A stretch of 64,000 nt of DNA from Paraescarpia echinospica. Lineage: Eukaryota; Annelida; Polychaeta; Sabellida; Siboglinidae. Location of the stretch: assembly GCA_020002185.1 (NCBI GenBank), contig CM034536.1, forward strand, positions 7,074,917 through 7,138,916, written 5' to 3'. Positions within the stretch are counted from its first letter, which is position 1. Every line of letters begins with the position of its first letter. Both the position numbers and the translations under genes were made by a program. This document shows, piece after piece, positions 19,496 through 31,545 of this stretch. Under the pieces are notes generated by a model. It saw only the letters and a list, made by a program, of their open reading frames with translations. It was not told where the DNA came from and did no database searches.

Positions 19496-21750
19496 TACGC
19501 TATACATACATTCCAAGCGGTTATGTGTGTTGAACACAAAGACCATATTCTCATAAACCAAAGTTAATATCCAAGAAACCTAGATATATCTTTTTGAAAA
19601 TAAACCTACAATAATTTATAACGTTTTTGAAGACAACTAAAATCGTTAAGTAATATATATATAATATTGTGTGTAACCATTTAAGTAACTATATAAAATG
19701 TACCGACATTTATCACAGTGTGTTGACAACTAATAATATACCTTGAACATACACATACATACTTAGTAAATATGCAGAAAAATAAAATAAAGTCGTTTCA
19801 AATGCTTTATTAATATAGATACCTAATTGATCAAATAATATATTTTAATTGGGGTACTGCCAATTACTGTGACCATAATTATATTCGCAAGCATTTATTT
19901 ACCCACTAAGAACGCGTGTAATACCGTCTTTATGATTAAATCATGGACAATCTAATTACATGACTGCCTCCACTGCACTTCTCACGTTCGTGTAAGGCGT
20001 TCCATAGCCCTGGTTGAGAGGAGCACGGGCACTCTGGCACTTTTACAACAGTTACTGTTTGCGTCGACGTGTGTCGTTTACAACCATTTTCCGTTCTGGG
20101 CTTATCCAGCACGTGAGTGACGGCCTCCATTCATTGCTATAGCATGTGATAGTTTAGGATAATTAGTTAATTGATTTAATTTCGATTTGTGCATGGCATA
20201 TAGTGTCGGCTGCAGAAATTACCCTCAGCGACCCATAATGCGTTCCTGGCGACTGTGGCATGCAGTAATCTAGCAGTATCCAACTTGTAAATGCACACGT
20301 TAAAATTAATTGATGCGGATAAACCACAACGTTTTTCGTTAAACAATAACTTAATTGAGAATAGCCATGCTATAATATTATGAATGGTTTTGGATATTAC
20401 AACAATGTTAGAGAAAAACCTCAAGTGCAAAAATATTTGCATCAAAAGTAATAGGACAGGGTTCTGCAAACTTAGTTTAGATGTGGGCCAAATTTTGTTG
20501 CAAAACAACCGTCATACGATATCGAAGGTGTTCATGATGTTCTAATTTTAGTTATTTCCAGCGCTCCACAACGTTCTGTTAACAAACTAGTCTGTATATG
20601 GATGAGTTTTTCTAATATTGTACTAATTGCCCAAAAAATGGTCCTTAAAATCAAACTTCTTGTGCGTTATATTTCATGGTGTCCCGTTCTTGAATATATA
20701 TTGTAGCGTACAGAACTTCAAGCCGTTCGCAAATCGGATCATGTCTTAGAGAGTTACACGAGTTTAAGAGATGATACCCAAAGGCAACATGAACGTCCGT
20801 GACTATTTGACTTTACCACATCGAACACACGTTTTACTTATGAATTTGTTTCCATATTATAATATTTTCTTAACTGTGTTGCGTGGAACACGTGTTGCAT
20901 GTATATAGTGTACACTTTGAGAGCATTGTCATTTATCATTTATCTTTAATTCTGGTTACATTTGATTCACGGACATAAATCAAGAACATTTTGGCATTCA
21001 ATATTTCATTTACAGCTGTCGATACATTTCAAAAGTGTAAAATAAGCAATATTTTTTCCTAATTACTTAAATTGCCTACTTATAATATATTCAAGTTTGA
21101 TCTTGCTGAAGCAAATATGTCTGTTGTATCAACCATGTATCCAACTACTAAATTGTCATCACGGACGTGACGTTGTTTGTGAATGCGACTCATGGGTTGG
21201 TATGTCACATTATATACGCCCCACGCCACCACATATTTGTTTTGCATAAAAGCACATGCCCTGGCTTTAAAATGTTATAATTGACTTTTATAAATGATTA
21301 AGCTTAGTTAATGTGTGACTGAGAGAGAGTCAAGACACCTATCAATAAATGTATAAATGGCCAAAATTAACATTATTAAAAAAAGACAATTTCCAACAGA
21401 TAATTACCAAGCGAGAACCTGTAATATAATATTACTCCCATATTTATAACAAGACTATTTGTGCGTTTAACGTAGACAAATACACAGCCGCCACGGACAT
21501 CTGCTAGCCAAAACATTACATGCCCCTAATTATATAGGCTACATTACATTCATATGTGTCAACCATTAGATTCTATAGCGAAATAGAAGAAGACTATGAC
21601 GACTTCCAATTTTATTGAACTAGTTAACGTTGCCTAGAAACCAGCATTAGTTCCACCATATAGAACAACGACCTTCTTGAGCAACAATAATACGCACACA
21701 ACAAAAACATAAATCCAAGGTAAAGGTGTATACGCATTTAATGACGACAA
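19496..21750. other. AT-rich gap with two scattered GTCACGGACGTTC-like motifs
   Basis: About 2.2 kb of AT-rich sequence without a convincing gene. GAACGTCCGTGAC occurs near 20789 and the related TCACGGACGTGAC near 21163. These match the inverted pair that bounds the ORF at 21752-22096. Otherwise only short open frames are present. Confidence 0.5.
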
Positions 21751-21751
21751 T

Positions 21752-22096
21752 TTGCCGTCACGGACGTTCTGTATTTATAGATGTTGTCAATCTGTCAATC
21801 CCTGCGTGCAAACTCAAAAACTGGTTGTGGGCCGCACTGATCTCATCCCGTAGACCTTCATGTAGTATGCACTGGGCGCGGTTGCGTCCTCCAGTCACGA
21901 ACGGTATAGGAATCCAACGCATGAAGATCTCATCGACGGCAGTGTCGTCAATGTCCTCGGTTGATAGCCTGTTGAATACGTTTAGTTTTCCACCGACTGG
22001 ATGCGGGTACCTCACCCGTACTTTGCCATCTAATACTTTATATGAGCCGGCGTTGCGATTTCCGGACATGTAACATGGCGGAACGTCCGTGACGGC
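21752..22096 (-). CDS. Unknown 103-codon ORF bounded by 16-bp perfect inverted repeats
   Basis: The inverted pair GCCGTCACGGACGTTC (about 21752) and GAACGTCCGTGACGGC (about 22081) encloses about 330 bp that is much more GC-rich than its surroundings. The minus-strand frame 21758-22069 starts MSGNRNAGSYKVLDGKVRVR and continues YPHPVGGKLNVFNRLSTEDI, with RWIPIPFVTGGRNRAQ and a stop inside the repeat. The frame is also open upstream of the Met. Codon use looks coding-like, but no family is recognised. It could be a small captured gene or the remains of a DNA transposon. Confidence 0.45.
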
Positions 22097-22099
22097 GTT

Positions 22100-22905
22100 T
22101 TTGGGACACTTCGCATGCTCTTATAAGAATGGACATAAAACTGCAATAAGATTTATGTGTGAAATTGACTAAAAGCATGGATGGTCTACATCTTAGGACT
22201 TGTGTAATTTAGATACGACATAATTTTGTATTGTTTTTAAAAATGGGAAATACACGTAGTCACAGACGTTCCGCAAAAAGGGCAACATTTCACACATCCA
22301 AAGATTCACAAATGTCTGAAAGAATATATTCAACTTTCGTAGAGGAGCAGATTATGGAAAAAAAGAAAAGAAAGAATACTGGACTCTTTGTAAATCGAAC
22401 AAGTATTATACTTATTATGACACATTCACCGAACTTTATACCAAAAAGAACACACTTTTTAAAGTATATATATGTAATATTTGAAAAATCACAACAATAT
22501 AATTGTATTGATATGAAGTATTATATATGTCCACAAACCTCCACAATTCAGCGGTACAATGGAAATGTCAAAATACATCTGCCATGAATTGGGTTCAAAC
22601 TATGGACCATGGAATGTAATCTCGTCCGTTTTTTTTTGCAATTGATGCAATGTTAAACCGTACCCAATGATAACAAAAAAATCATTAGAAAGAGGTGCCT
22701 AACTTGCATCAACAACCCAATAATTATGACCACCAGAAATAAACTTTTCAAATTATAGATTTCTTTTCGAAAAACGGGAAATTGGTACTTTTTATCTGAT
22801 GTAAAAAATTAAACAACTAGATTTAGATAATTTAAAAAAAAAAAGATTTCCATGTACACGTCACCAAGCGTATGCACCCTTTCTCCACAAAATATTCAAA
22901 AATGT
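22100..22905. other. AT-rich gap, nothing convincing
   Basis: An open frame at 22231-22587 (+) is lysine/isoleucine-rich and follows base composition, so it is not called. A C10-like pyrimidine run and A/T homopolymers are the only other features. Confidence 0.45.
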
Positions 22906-23100
22906 CAGTCGATAGGCGGGGTCTGTTGTTGGTGACCAATCATGTTCAGCGCGGCCCTCCCCAATAAAAGTCCAATCGAGCTGGTGCCAGGCAAGGCAGG
23001 CATACCAGTGAAATACCGCGGACGGTTCACAGCGGCCGGACTCGTACGTCTTCGCAGCTATTAGGACAACGCACGGAAATCACCAGGTGGGAAGTTACAA
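22906..23100 (+). promoter_or_regulatory. Candidate promoter and noncoding first exon
   Basis: A GC-rich island in AT-rich sequence. It holds GACCAATCA (CCAAT box, about 22940), the TATA-like AATAAAAG (about 22964), then about 120 bp of GC-rich sequence ending in the donor-like CACCAG|GTGGGAAG (about 23087-23094). The spacing is as expected for a core promoter and short 5' exon. No downstream exon was found, so function is unproven. Confidence 0.35.
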
Positions 23101-25180
23101 ACATGATTCAATATAGTTTATATGTATGCATTAATGAATAGGCCCTATATTGATGTTTCGCACATATCATTTCAGATTTATTTCCCAGAATTGGTCAGCT
23201 TCTATATACATTAACATAATACAATTCATCCCTTGCTTTATATCTTTCCACCAACATGATCGATGTCCAACTCATCTGTTTCTCTCCGATCCCGCTTGAT
23301 TTTCGTCATCATGATGATGGACAGTTATGGACTGGGTGCACTTCTTTTCCTCAAACCGACGTTATCGTAAAACTAATCCGACATCTTAGGACCACTACTA
23401 CTCTTTCTTTCGTTCTATGTAACTTGGTGTATAGCTTCCACCATCCTGACATCCAATTCTGTCCCTCATATTAGTATCATCGTTGCCGGCACCATATCTC
23501 TCAGACTTGTGTCGTTAGTAATCTAAATGTCCACAAATATCAGTACCAGTATTTCCTCACATGTCCATGTTTCTGCCATCTGTTTAAATACAAACATTTC
23601 ATCGGTCGTCCTTCTTCCCTGTCTGAATCCGCGTTATTCTTCGTCTTATTCCTACTTAACTCTCTTCCATATCTTTCAACCCAAAATACTTTCTAACAGC
23701 TTCGTAAAATGACCTTGAATTATAATGCCTCGATACTTCGCGCCAAATATGTGTTTATACATTTGTTGTAAAAGATTCAAGGTTATAAACATCCCAAACT
23801 TTGTTTTATATTGTGAAACATTACCAAAACTTATAGTAGGTATCAGTAACAATGATATGGCGTATGCATAGGCAACAATTCATGCCTAGATTTGAAAATT
23901 AAATTCTATAGGTGTACTGAAGTTGTAAATATATGTTGAAATCTGTTTAAATAATAATGTACTTCCAACATAACTGAAATCTTGAGATGTTGCCCAGTGA
24001 GGTAAACTATTATTGCATGACTATCCCCTCCCTAGACATTACCCAAGTTGGTGGAATGACGTATTCCTTCTTTATTGTTTCCAGACTCGCTCTGGTCCTA
24101 TATCTGACTGCAGAGGTATGTTTATTGGCTTTGCCACTCCTCTGACATCAATGAGTGTCTTAATTAGTTCTCTCCCAGGAGGGCGCTTTTCACCCCTGGA
24201 GTGGCGTAGTGGATGGGATAATTATCCTAACAAATTTGGGGTGGGTATTTTGTTTCTAGCGTCAGCCTATAGCTGACCTACAATTAGGATTACAATTTTT
24301 GAATAGTTAAACACTTGTTTGGCTTTTGATTACAAAACTAGTTGTGTGTTACAAGCAAAACTTCAGTAATTTAGGATTTTTTGGTGAATGCAGTTCACCT
24401 TTTCTCTTTTCAAGTATTTTATATAATACTATACATATAGATTTATCATCTTCTAGTAGTATGCCCTATCGCGAGAATACTCAAAAACAACATATCATTG
24501 AATTATATTAAACATAATGAGGTGTGTATGATTAATTTCCTCCTGTCCGCACCATAACTGTATGTACATGTAAAATTAGTTCATAACAGGATACGTTAAC
24601 AGAGGACATGTGTTTGGGTGGTGCGTGCGTGCGTGTGCGTGTATATATATATATATAATATATTGGCATTTGGGACAATTTTATACGTATATAGATTTTT
24701 TAGAATCCAACGTGTTGGTGGTCAAAAATTCCACATATGATATAGTATAGGGTCGTCATTAATCGTGTATCGACGACAGACGGATATATTTTATTGCCTT
24801 CCCTGGCTTCTGATTACATGGGAAACAGGGTCCCAAAGTACTGGGCCTAGTTTATCGTTGTTATTATTATTCTACAAGCTACCTGTTTATTTACGAATAT
24901 TCCAGACAGACAGAAAAACGAGGAGACTACTCTTGCCAAACAATTTTGATCACGTTGAAGTTTAATAAATGGGACCCAGGCTTTCAGAATCTGTCTTCAG
25001 AAATGACGTAGCTAAAGATAGTGTCAAGGCTACAGACTTCCCAAATCGGGGGGAAATATTATATTCAGCCGGTTTTGGCAGTTCTATGCGTATGATATAG
25101 GCTCATAGATTATAATTTTAAGGAATAATTATTATGATATAGAAGCCATAGTTAAGTAGCGGTGGGATTATGAGAGCTAC
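23101..25180. other. AT-rich gap; short GT/AT microsatellite at 24625-24665
   Basis: No domain found. The frame 24013-24276 (+) is the longest and lies in a slightly GC-richer block containing GGAGGGCGCTTTTCACCCCT and GGAGTGGCGTAGTGGATGG, the latter reminiscent of a pol III A box, but no B box follows. A GTGCGTGCGTGTG-(TA)n tract occurs at 24625-24665. Confidence 0.45.
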
Positions 25181-27354
25181 CCATTGGCTAGTTTGAAATG
25201 GTCAGTGCTCACAGCTTTAGGCTTGGATGTGAGGCTGAGCTGCATGGGCAATGAATGCCGTGGGCCCATTAATTCTGCTCATGCTTACAAATGGTATTTT
25301 AATGACCCCTACACAGATCAAGCAATATACAGTCCACATTATGCAAAGGAACGTAGTCACACCTCTGGCTTGCGGGGATATTTCAACCACGCCTGCGAGT
25401 TTAACATAAAGTTTGAAGTAAATCTGCCAACACGTAATACAAATGTGTTCTTCTGTTACAGGACCAGGCCGCCGGATCGAAATACCCAGTGAAAATATGT
25501 TTCGCGACACGGGGGACGTTTTGTAATCGTATTCAAAACGGAAAGACATTAAGGTAAATACATATATATTACGTGCATAATTAAAAGTAATAGACATGTT
25601 TCAGCTATACGTTTTTCACTTCCAACGTATCTCAACAGTTAACGAATAACACATAAGTTAATCTTACATCATAAGTAGCCATAATATAGTTTTGCTAAGT
25701 TTGAAGACGTTTCCACGACCGAGTATATTGCACGCGTTTATTAGGTAAAACGCTTATTTTTATAAATCGTTTATTGCAAGTGTAATATATATATATAATT
25801 TTCATTTTTTTTAATTCTGAGTGAATATAGATACCTGTGTTAATTCCCAATTCCCATTTAAATTTATGCTAGATTTTAATTGAGAGTTGACCAATGAATG
25901 CTAGCTAGGATAACAAACATTATTTCTCTTGATCACAGGGTCAAGGAAATGCGTGAATCACATTTCCTGCCTGAGTGATAAGATTCCCAGATGACTGTTT
26001 ACATTATCTATACATATTTGTGATTTGCTAGGTGGCAGCGGTCTAGTCAGAGCTGGTGGTGCACGACCGTTAAAGCATCGAGAAAGAGGAGCTTGAGCAT
26101 GAAGGACAAGGGAGGAGCTAGTGTAGGCCACTAGATCACAAACAATGCTTTCGTGCAAAATCATTGTTAAAAGCAAACTTTCATTTGATTTTGCATCTTT
26201 GGCTAGTAAAGATTTAAAAAATAGGGTGGCAATTTGTTTACGCAGGATACGTTTACCAAATTCCATACTGCCCCCACCATTCAAATTGCACAATTTTTTT
26301 TTATATTTCCTACATGTCTATAATGATCTCTGGAACGGTTATTATTGACAATACCCATTTATATTAATACAGGTGTGTCTTAGATATATGTGAGCGCTTA
26401 TGGAGATCCGACATCTTTAATAACAAAATGGCGGTGACACAAAAGGAGAATAAGGAGAATTACCTAATGGCATTTGATATTATTTGACACATTATGCGTT
26501 TGCAAAATTACCGGTCGCCGGGTCCAGCCCGCGGAGTAATAAATGTATGGCACGCGGGTATGATATTTCGACTTTTGCGTCGTTTTATTATAACATTGAT
26601 GAAACAAATTATTATTGAAACAAAGTTTATATGACGTTGGGGGAAATTATTTATAGTATGTGGGGCATGTTGATTCAGTGGATTTGTATATTTAAGAGAC
26701 GAATGGTCTCAAAATGCAACTTTAGAGTCAACTATTCAGTGATGAGAGGTAATGTTCATGCAACTATTTGCAAGCCTTTTCAAATGAAAGAACGCTTTGA
26801 GGATACAAAGAAACACTGGTAAATGAAAAGTGTATACTGCGCATACTAATACAGTAAACGCTAGGTGATTATTTTTTACAACCGCCATTTTAAATACAAG
26901 ATGGCTACCTTCTACTACCATTCACATGCATCTAATTATACTAAGCATTAATATAAAAGGGCATTGTCAGTGGTAAGAGCTCCAGACACTGTAGCGTAAA
27001 CATGTAAGGAATTATTATAAATAATATTTTAATGGTGGGTAGCTATGTTGAATTTGGTAAAATTATTCTTATTGAGTTGAAAGGTTATATTAGTAACTCA
27101 GAATACGACATGTTTCCCACTGTAAGCTGCACAGTCTGCATTTCATTTCAAACAGTTAAATTAGAACATACATATGACTGCCTTTTTCCCCGGGCAACGC
27201 CGAGTAACTCGGCTAGTTATAACGTAAATAGTCATTATCAAGTGTAAGTTTGCGATTAACAAACGTTCTGCACGAAATTACACAAGGGCCTACGCTGCTA
27301 GCGTCATGAAAGCAGGAGAAGAATTAAGATGATAGCTTTAATTGTGTCTTGATT
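25181..27354. other. Mostly AT-rich gap with one possible exon near 25190-25500
   Basis: A 102-codon frame (25184-25492, +) covers a GC-richer block and includes an acceptor-like TTCTTCTGTTACAG at about 25447-25460. No domain is identifiable and the C-terminal part may be intron. The rest, to 27354, shows only AT-rich sequence. Confidence 0.4.
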
Positions 27355-27400
27355 TTATGTATATATATATACATATATATATAATATTATATATATATAT
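27355..27400. repeat. (TA)n microsatellite
   Basis: TATATATATACATATATATA-type tract immediately left of minisatellite E. Confidence 0.85.
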
Positions 27401-27409
27401 ACACATATT

Positions 27410-28175
27410 AAACATGTGTTTTCACCGGGAAAATTATTCATAGAATCTGGTGAATTCACATACGGAAACGCGTGATTACACGTACGGAAACTAATGATTT
27501 CACGTGCGGTGGACCAGATAATCACACGTCGAAACACGTGTTTTCACCGGGAAAGTTGTTCACAGAATCTCGAGAATTCACGTACGGAAACTCGTGATTT
27601 CACGTGCGGTGAACCAGATAAACACGTGTCGAAACACATGTTTTCACCTTGAAATTTTTTCACAGAATCTCGTGAATTCACGTACGGAAACACGTGATGT
27701 CACGTACGGAAACTCATGATGTCACGTGCGGTGAACCAGATAAACACGTGTCGAAACACGTGTTTTCACCTTGAAATTTGTTCACAGAATCTCGTGAATT
27801 CAAGTACGGAAACACGTGATTTCACGTACGGAAACTCATGATGTCACGTGCGGTGAACCAGATAAACATGTGTCGAAACACGTGTTTTCACCTTGAAATT
27901 TGTTCACAGAATCTCGGGAATTAACGTACGGAAACACGTGATTTCACGTACGGAAACTCGTGATTTCACGTGCGGTGAACCAGATAAACACGTGTCAAAA
28001 CACGTGTTTTCACCTTGAAAGTTGTTCACGGAATCTCGTGAATTCACGTACGAAAACTCGTGATTTCACGTGCGGTGAACCAGATAAACACGTGTCGAAA
28101 CACGTGTTTTCACTTTGAAATTTTTTCACAGAATCTTGTGAATTCACGTACAGAAAACACGTGAATTGAACTAGT
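27410..28175. repeat. Minisatellite E, 98/122-bp unit, CACGTG-rich (about 7 copies)
   Basis: Units read approximately CACGTGTCGAAACACGTGTT, TTCACCTTGAAATTTGTTCA, CAGAATCTCGTGAATTCACG, TACGGAAACACGTGATTTC, ACGTACGGAAACTCATGATG and TCACGTGCGGTGAACCAGAT. Some units lack one 24-bp TACGGAAACACGTGATTTCACG submodule. It is rich in CACGTG and GAATTCACG like minisatellite D but not the same unit. Confidence 0.92.
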
Positions 28176-28204
28176 TGAACATGTAAATTCCCCTTCAGCT
28201 AGGT

Positions 28205-28310
28205 TGTTTGTCTAACCAGTTTGTTGAGTTGTGTAGTTTATGGCAAATATGTTCCAGTGTTATGTGTGACAGGTTCAAATCCTGCCTGTGTTCAGTATCC
28301 AAACACAACA
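28205..28310 (+). repeat. tRNA-like SINE head
   Basis: Contains a pol III B box match GGTTCAAATCC (about 28272) inside CAGGTTCAAATCCTGCCTG, which forms the T arm. TTGTGTAGTTTATGG about 40 bp upstream fits a weak A box. It lacks a clean acceptor stem, so it is a tRNA-derived relic and not a tRNA gene. Confidence 0.45.
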
Positions 28311-28984
28311 GGTTGTACACATATACTGGTTCCATTCAACAACTTCGGCCGCATTTTAGAACATCACCGAATTGCTTGGATATTTTATTTCCACCTATAC
28401 TGGAAACTGTTTACGAAATTAGCATGACACTTTTAAATAATTATATAAAAATAAACATTCCTATGGTCTTGCATAACCAAGTTCACAAGAGATAGAGTGA
28501 TATATATTTGTATTTACGAAATCCTGTTCTTTTCTACACGGTCTTTCAACAACCTGTGAAAACCTGTACTGCATCGTCGCGCGCCAGTGGTCGCTGCTGC
28601 TGATTACGTCAGTGCCCCAGCCAGCGGTAACCCCTGGCTGGTCGCTTTGGGAAACTCTGAATTTAAGCTCAGCCTATGAAATCGCTCACTAGATCAGTGG
28701 ATCTCGGCAGGTCAGGTGGTCATAATAAAACTAATTTCAACAAACCGTGGCTCGTGTTACATGCAATGTTTAGGAAGTAAAAGCAATTATTCGAATACAC
28801 AATACCGCTCAGCTGCTCGTGCAAATGGGCGAACGGGTCATTATATATTATTAGGATTCCCAGAAGTCTTTTATCCGTCTTCAAATTGGGGCGGGTATTT
28901 GCGCTGTTCTCACGGGTGATGCAGTCGCGACTGGCGAAGTCAATTAATAGTCTGACTCAGCTAACTTACGCACTTCACGCAGGG
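28311..28984. other. Gap with a GC-rich CRE-containing block
   Basis: 28570-28720 is GC-rich with GATTACGTCAGTG (CRE-like), an inverted pair CCAGCCAGCGG...CCTGGCTGG, and a donor-like CAG|GTCAGG. It could be a regulatory island. No coding domain was seen. Confidence 0.35.
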
Positions 28985-29335
28985 GATCAGCCAGGGCTAG
29001 TTTTGCACGGCAAACAGCCATGGCTTGCGAGGATGCTGTACTGTATTGAGTAGTGAACCACTCTCCTCCAGAGGGCGCCACGGTGTGTCCATTCATATAG
29101 GAACCAGTGGGTCCAATGATACAGTGTATACACTGCCTACAATGTCTGCTCGGCGTCTCTCACACACCTGATTCGGAAGCAACACCGGCCGCTGGGAGCA
29201 AGATCCAGTCGGTTAGAGACAGAGACCACCACCCCTAGCTCAGACAGCAGATAGAAGGGAACAATGGCTTTTAGTGTCTCTTCCGAAAGACACAGGCAAT
29301 GTGAGATGAACACCGCTCCCCTTTGTGAACAAATT
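28985..29335. repeat. Dispersed repeat R2, copy 1 (shares module with 43640-43915)
   Basis: GC-rich block containing GGCTTTTAGTGTCTCTTCCG and AAAGACACAGGCAAT (29263-29297). The same segment occurs in the same orientation at about 43731-43765. GTGTCTCTTCCGAAAGACAC is an imperfect hairpin. A CTCF-like CCAGAGGGCGCCAC lies at about 29070. The remainder is not matched within the window. Confidence 0.55.
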
Positions 29336-30274
29336 TCAAAATATCAAAATAATGTAAGGGAAAGTTGGCCCCACGATAATAGGGAAGCTTTGAGCCACTC
29401 CTGTAACGGTGTTAATACTTAACCAACGTTTATTTTGTCGAGTTCTCTCTGAAACAGATATTGACAGGTAGTATTCGATCTCATTTTCAATAACACTTAT
29501 TTAGCATGTATTAGTAAACTGTTCCTGTAAACATGGAACGCGCCAACACATTGTAGGAATATAGAAATGACAGTAAACAAGTGGTCTGTGGAGTACCTTA
29601 CACTCCCCAGAACAACGATGCTGCTATTTTCATCAGTATCAGTACGAGGGTTTTCCATCAGGGCAGCAATCTACTTCTCATATATTATAAGCACGTAAGT
29701 CTAGCCCCCTCGGTGAGCAACAAATCAATGGCATCGGTTATTACCAGTGTTCGAAATATACGCTAGCCGGTCGTCAGTGACTACCTACTTCGCCGTCAAG
29801 ATAGTAGCTTTTCCGAGTTACTGATCCGTGTGACTGCCTACTTTTCCAGGGACATTACACCGTTTTTTTGCAGTATACATCAGCTTGTCGTCAAAACTGG
29901 CCACCAGAAGTCGTTGTTTGCAACAAAAAACTGTTAATAAAAATGCGTATTTACGCTCAGTATAGCCCAATTTCCTTTGTCGTGGGACGGGCGCTCACAA
30001 AACGCACACGTTATAGTTATTTTTATAGTTGAATAAGCTCCTGAAACGTACGTACGGTAATTTACTCACTATCCAAATAGACTATGCACTTCGTATTTAT
30101 TGGAAAACGCCGCCAATGCCAAAATCTGCCGGGGAAACTGTTAGAAAAATGCGGAAAACTCTGACAAGCGTCATCGACATTTCCGTGAGACCTGGCTGCA
30201 GAATCCACGAATGGAACACTTCATCTAAGAAGTCACGAAGACCACACGACAGGACCCAGAAGAATGTGGCTCCA
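29336..30274. other. Gap, nothing recognised
   Basis: About 940 bp of unremarkable sequence. Open frames of about 60-130 codons near 29581 and 30029 have no motifs, and the latter runs into the MITE. Confidence 0.45.
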
Positions 30275-30753
30275 CAGGCGTGGGAACAGGGGGGCAAGGG
30301 GACAGCTGCCTCCTCTGGAATTTCTCCGGGGGGGGGCATATATATGGTTCTGCCTCCCCCTATGAAATGTAAGCGTGAATGTTTTTGTGGTGAGCGTCAA
30401 TGGCGGGTGGACATGTATTAATATGTATTTTGTTGACTGTAAAAGGTGTGTGCAATTGGAGGATACATATATGGTTTTGTGCCCCCCCTCCCAGTAATAG
30501 GCGGCGCGGCGGCAAACAGATTGTCCAAAGCACCCCCTTCCGATGTCATCATTTCAGCCGAGATAGCGAAGAAAAGCTAACACAAAATTTCAATCAACAG
30601 CACTGTCACTCCCCCCCCCTGTATTCGGATGTCATGAGTTCATAGCCGAGACAGCGGAGTAGCTGAAATTACAGCGGCGCGGCGGCGAAAATGTAATTCA
30701 GTGGTGATGAAGTTCTGGTAGCCCCCCATATGACTTTCGTTCCCGCGCCACTG
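30275..30753 (+). mobile_element. MITE family M1, copy 1 (full length, 479 bp)
   Basis: Non-autonomous DNA transposon. Left end CAGGCGTGGGAACAGG and right end CGTTCCCGCGCCACTG form terminal inverted repeats of CAGTGGCGCGGGAACG type. The interior shares CTGCCTCCYYTGGAATTTCTC, AAATGTAAGCGTGAATG, GCGTCAATGGCGGGTGGA and GGCGGCGCGGYGGCRAACA with the copy at 38083-38463. No transposase is present. The flanking 8 bp (TGGCTCCA and TGGGGCTC) are not an exact duplication. Confidence 0.82.
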
Positions 30754-31195
30754 TGGGGCTCTTTAGGTTCTGGTCGAAGCACTTGGTGAAAACCAAGGAG
30801 AAGAAGACATGGACCAGTTGGAAGCCACTTCTGCTGGCCCAAGTGATGGAGTTAACCCATCCGATCGTGCTGATGACAGCGACTCTGACATTTATGACAT
30901 TAGTTATGGCCTACTCTTGCAGTGGTGATTTCTCTGCTGTTGCCGCAGGCCATGAATGTGATTCTTAAGGATCTTTCCTCACAGATGGCTAATGAATGAT
31001 CGACTGCCAGTGTGTGCCACCTGTTTCAATTAAATCGAATTGAGGACAATTTCCCAAATCTCTGTTTTTCATAATTATTTTAGCGAATGTAGACAAATAA
31101 TTTCATTATCAGTATGGTAATATGTCAAATCAGTTTATAAGCGTATATATCAGCAGCATAACCCCTATCTGACGTATGTATTAAATTATTATCAG
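30754..31195. other. Gap with a short acidic open frame
   Basis: About 30775-30925 (+) reads EALGENQGEEDMDQLEATSA and continues with SDRADDSDSDIYDISYG before a TGA. Acidic runs like this are typical of regulatory or transposase linkers, but no domain is visible. Nothing else was found. Confidence 0.4.
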
Positions 31196-31545
31196 CTGGC
31201 AATACACTGGACCAGGACTGAAACCCGGACATAGCAGGCATGATATTTGGGGTAAAAACCTGGCTCTCAACATTGGGGACTGTGTATCCTTCGTGACTCG
31301 GAGATCATGTTAATGACGGTCTCGTCGCTATTTTGGTCGTAAAATAACCACCGAGGACGTCAAGCACCACGGCAGTGACCACCCTCAGTGCCAGCATGGA
31401 AAGGTCGATTTGGTAATAATGTTCTGAAAACGGCTGACTTGTTGAATGAAACCTTATAAGACCATTACACACATTAACCACAATTATATAGATTAGTCAG
31501 TTAATAGTACGTCGCCGACCGCTGGAAACAACTAGAACTATATAC
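31196..31545 (+). repeat. SINE family S2, copy 1 (5'-truncated)
   Basis: Aligns over about 330 bp with the fuller copy at 50891-51268. Shared landmarks are TTTGGGGTAAAAACCTGGCT, CAACATTGGGGACTGTGTAT, CAGTGACCACCCTCAGTGCC, AATAATGTTCTGAAAA and GCTGGAAACAACTAG. The tRNA-like A box is missing here, and the B-box region is degenerate (GGACTGAAACCCGG). Confidence 0.85.

Noticed and set aside
22231..22587. 118-codon plus-strand frame
   Set aside because: Amino acid composition follows the AT-rich background; no domain, splice site or repeat support.
24150..24240. tRNA-derived SINE head (GGCGTAGTGGATGG)
   Set aside because: A-box-like sequence only; no B box at the right distance and no second copy in the window.
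27410..28175. CRISPR-like array
   Set aside because: Units are contiguous minisatellite repeats without unique spacers, in a eukaryotic context.
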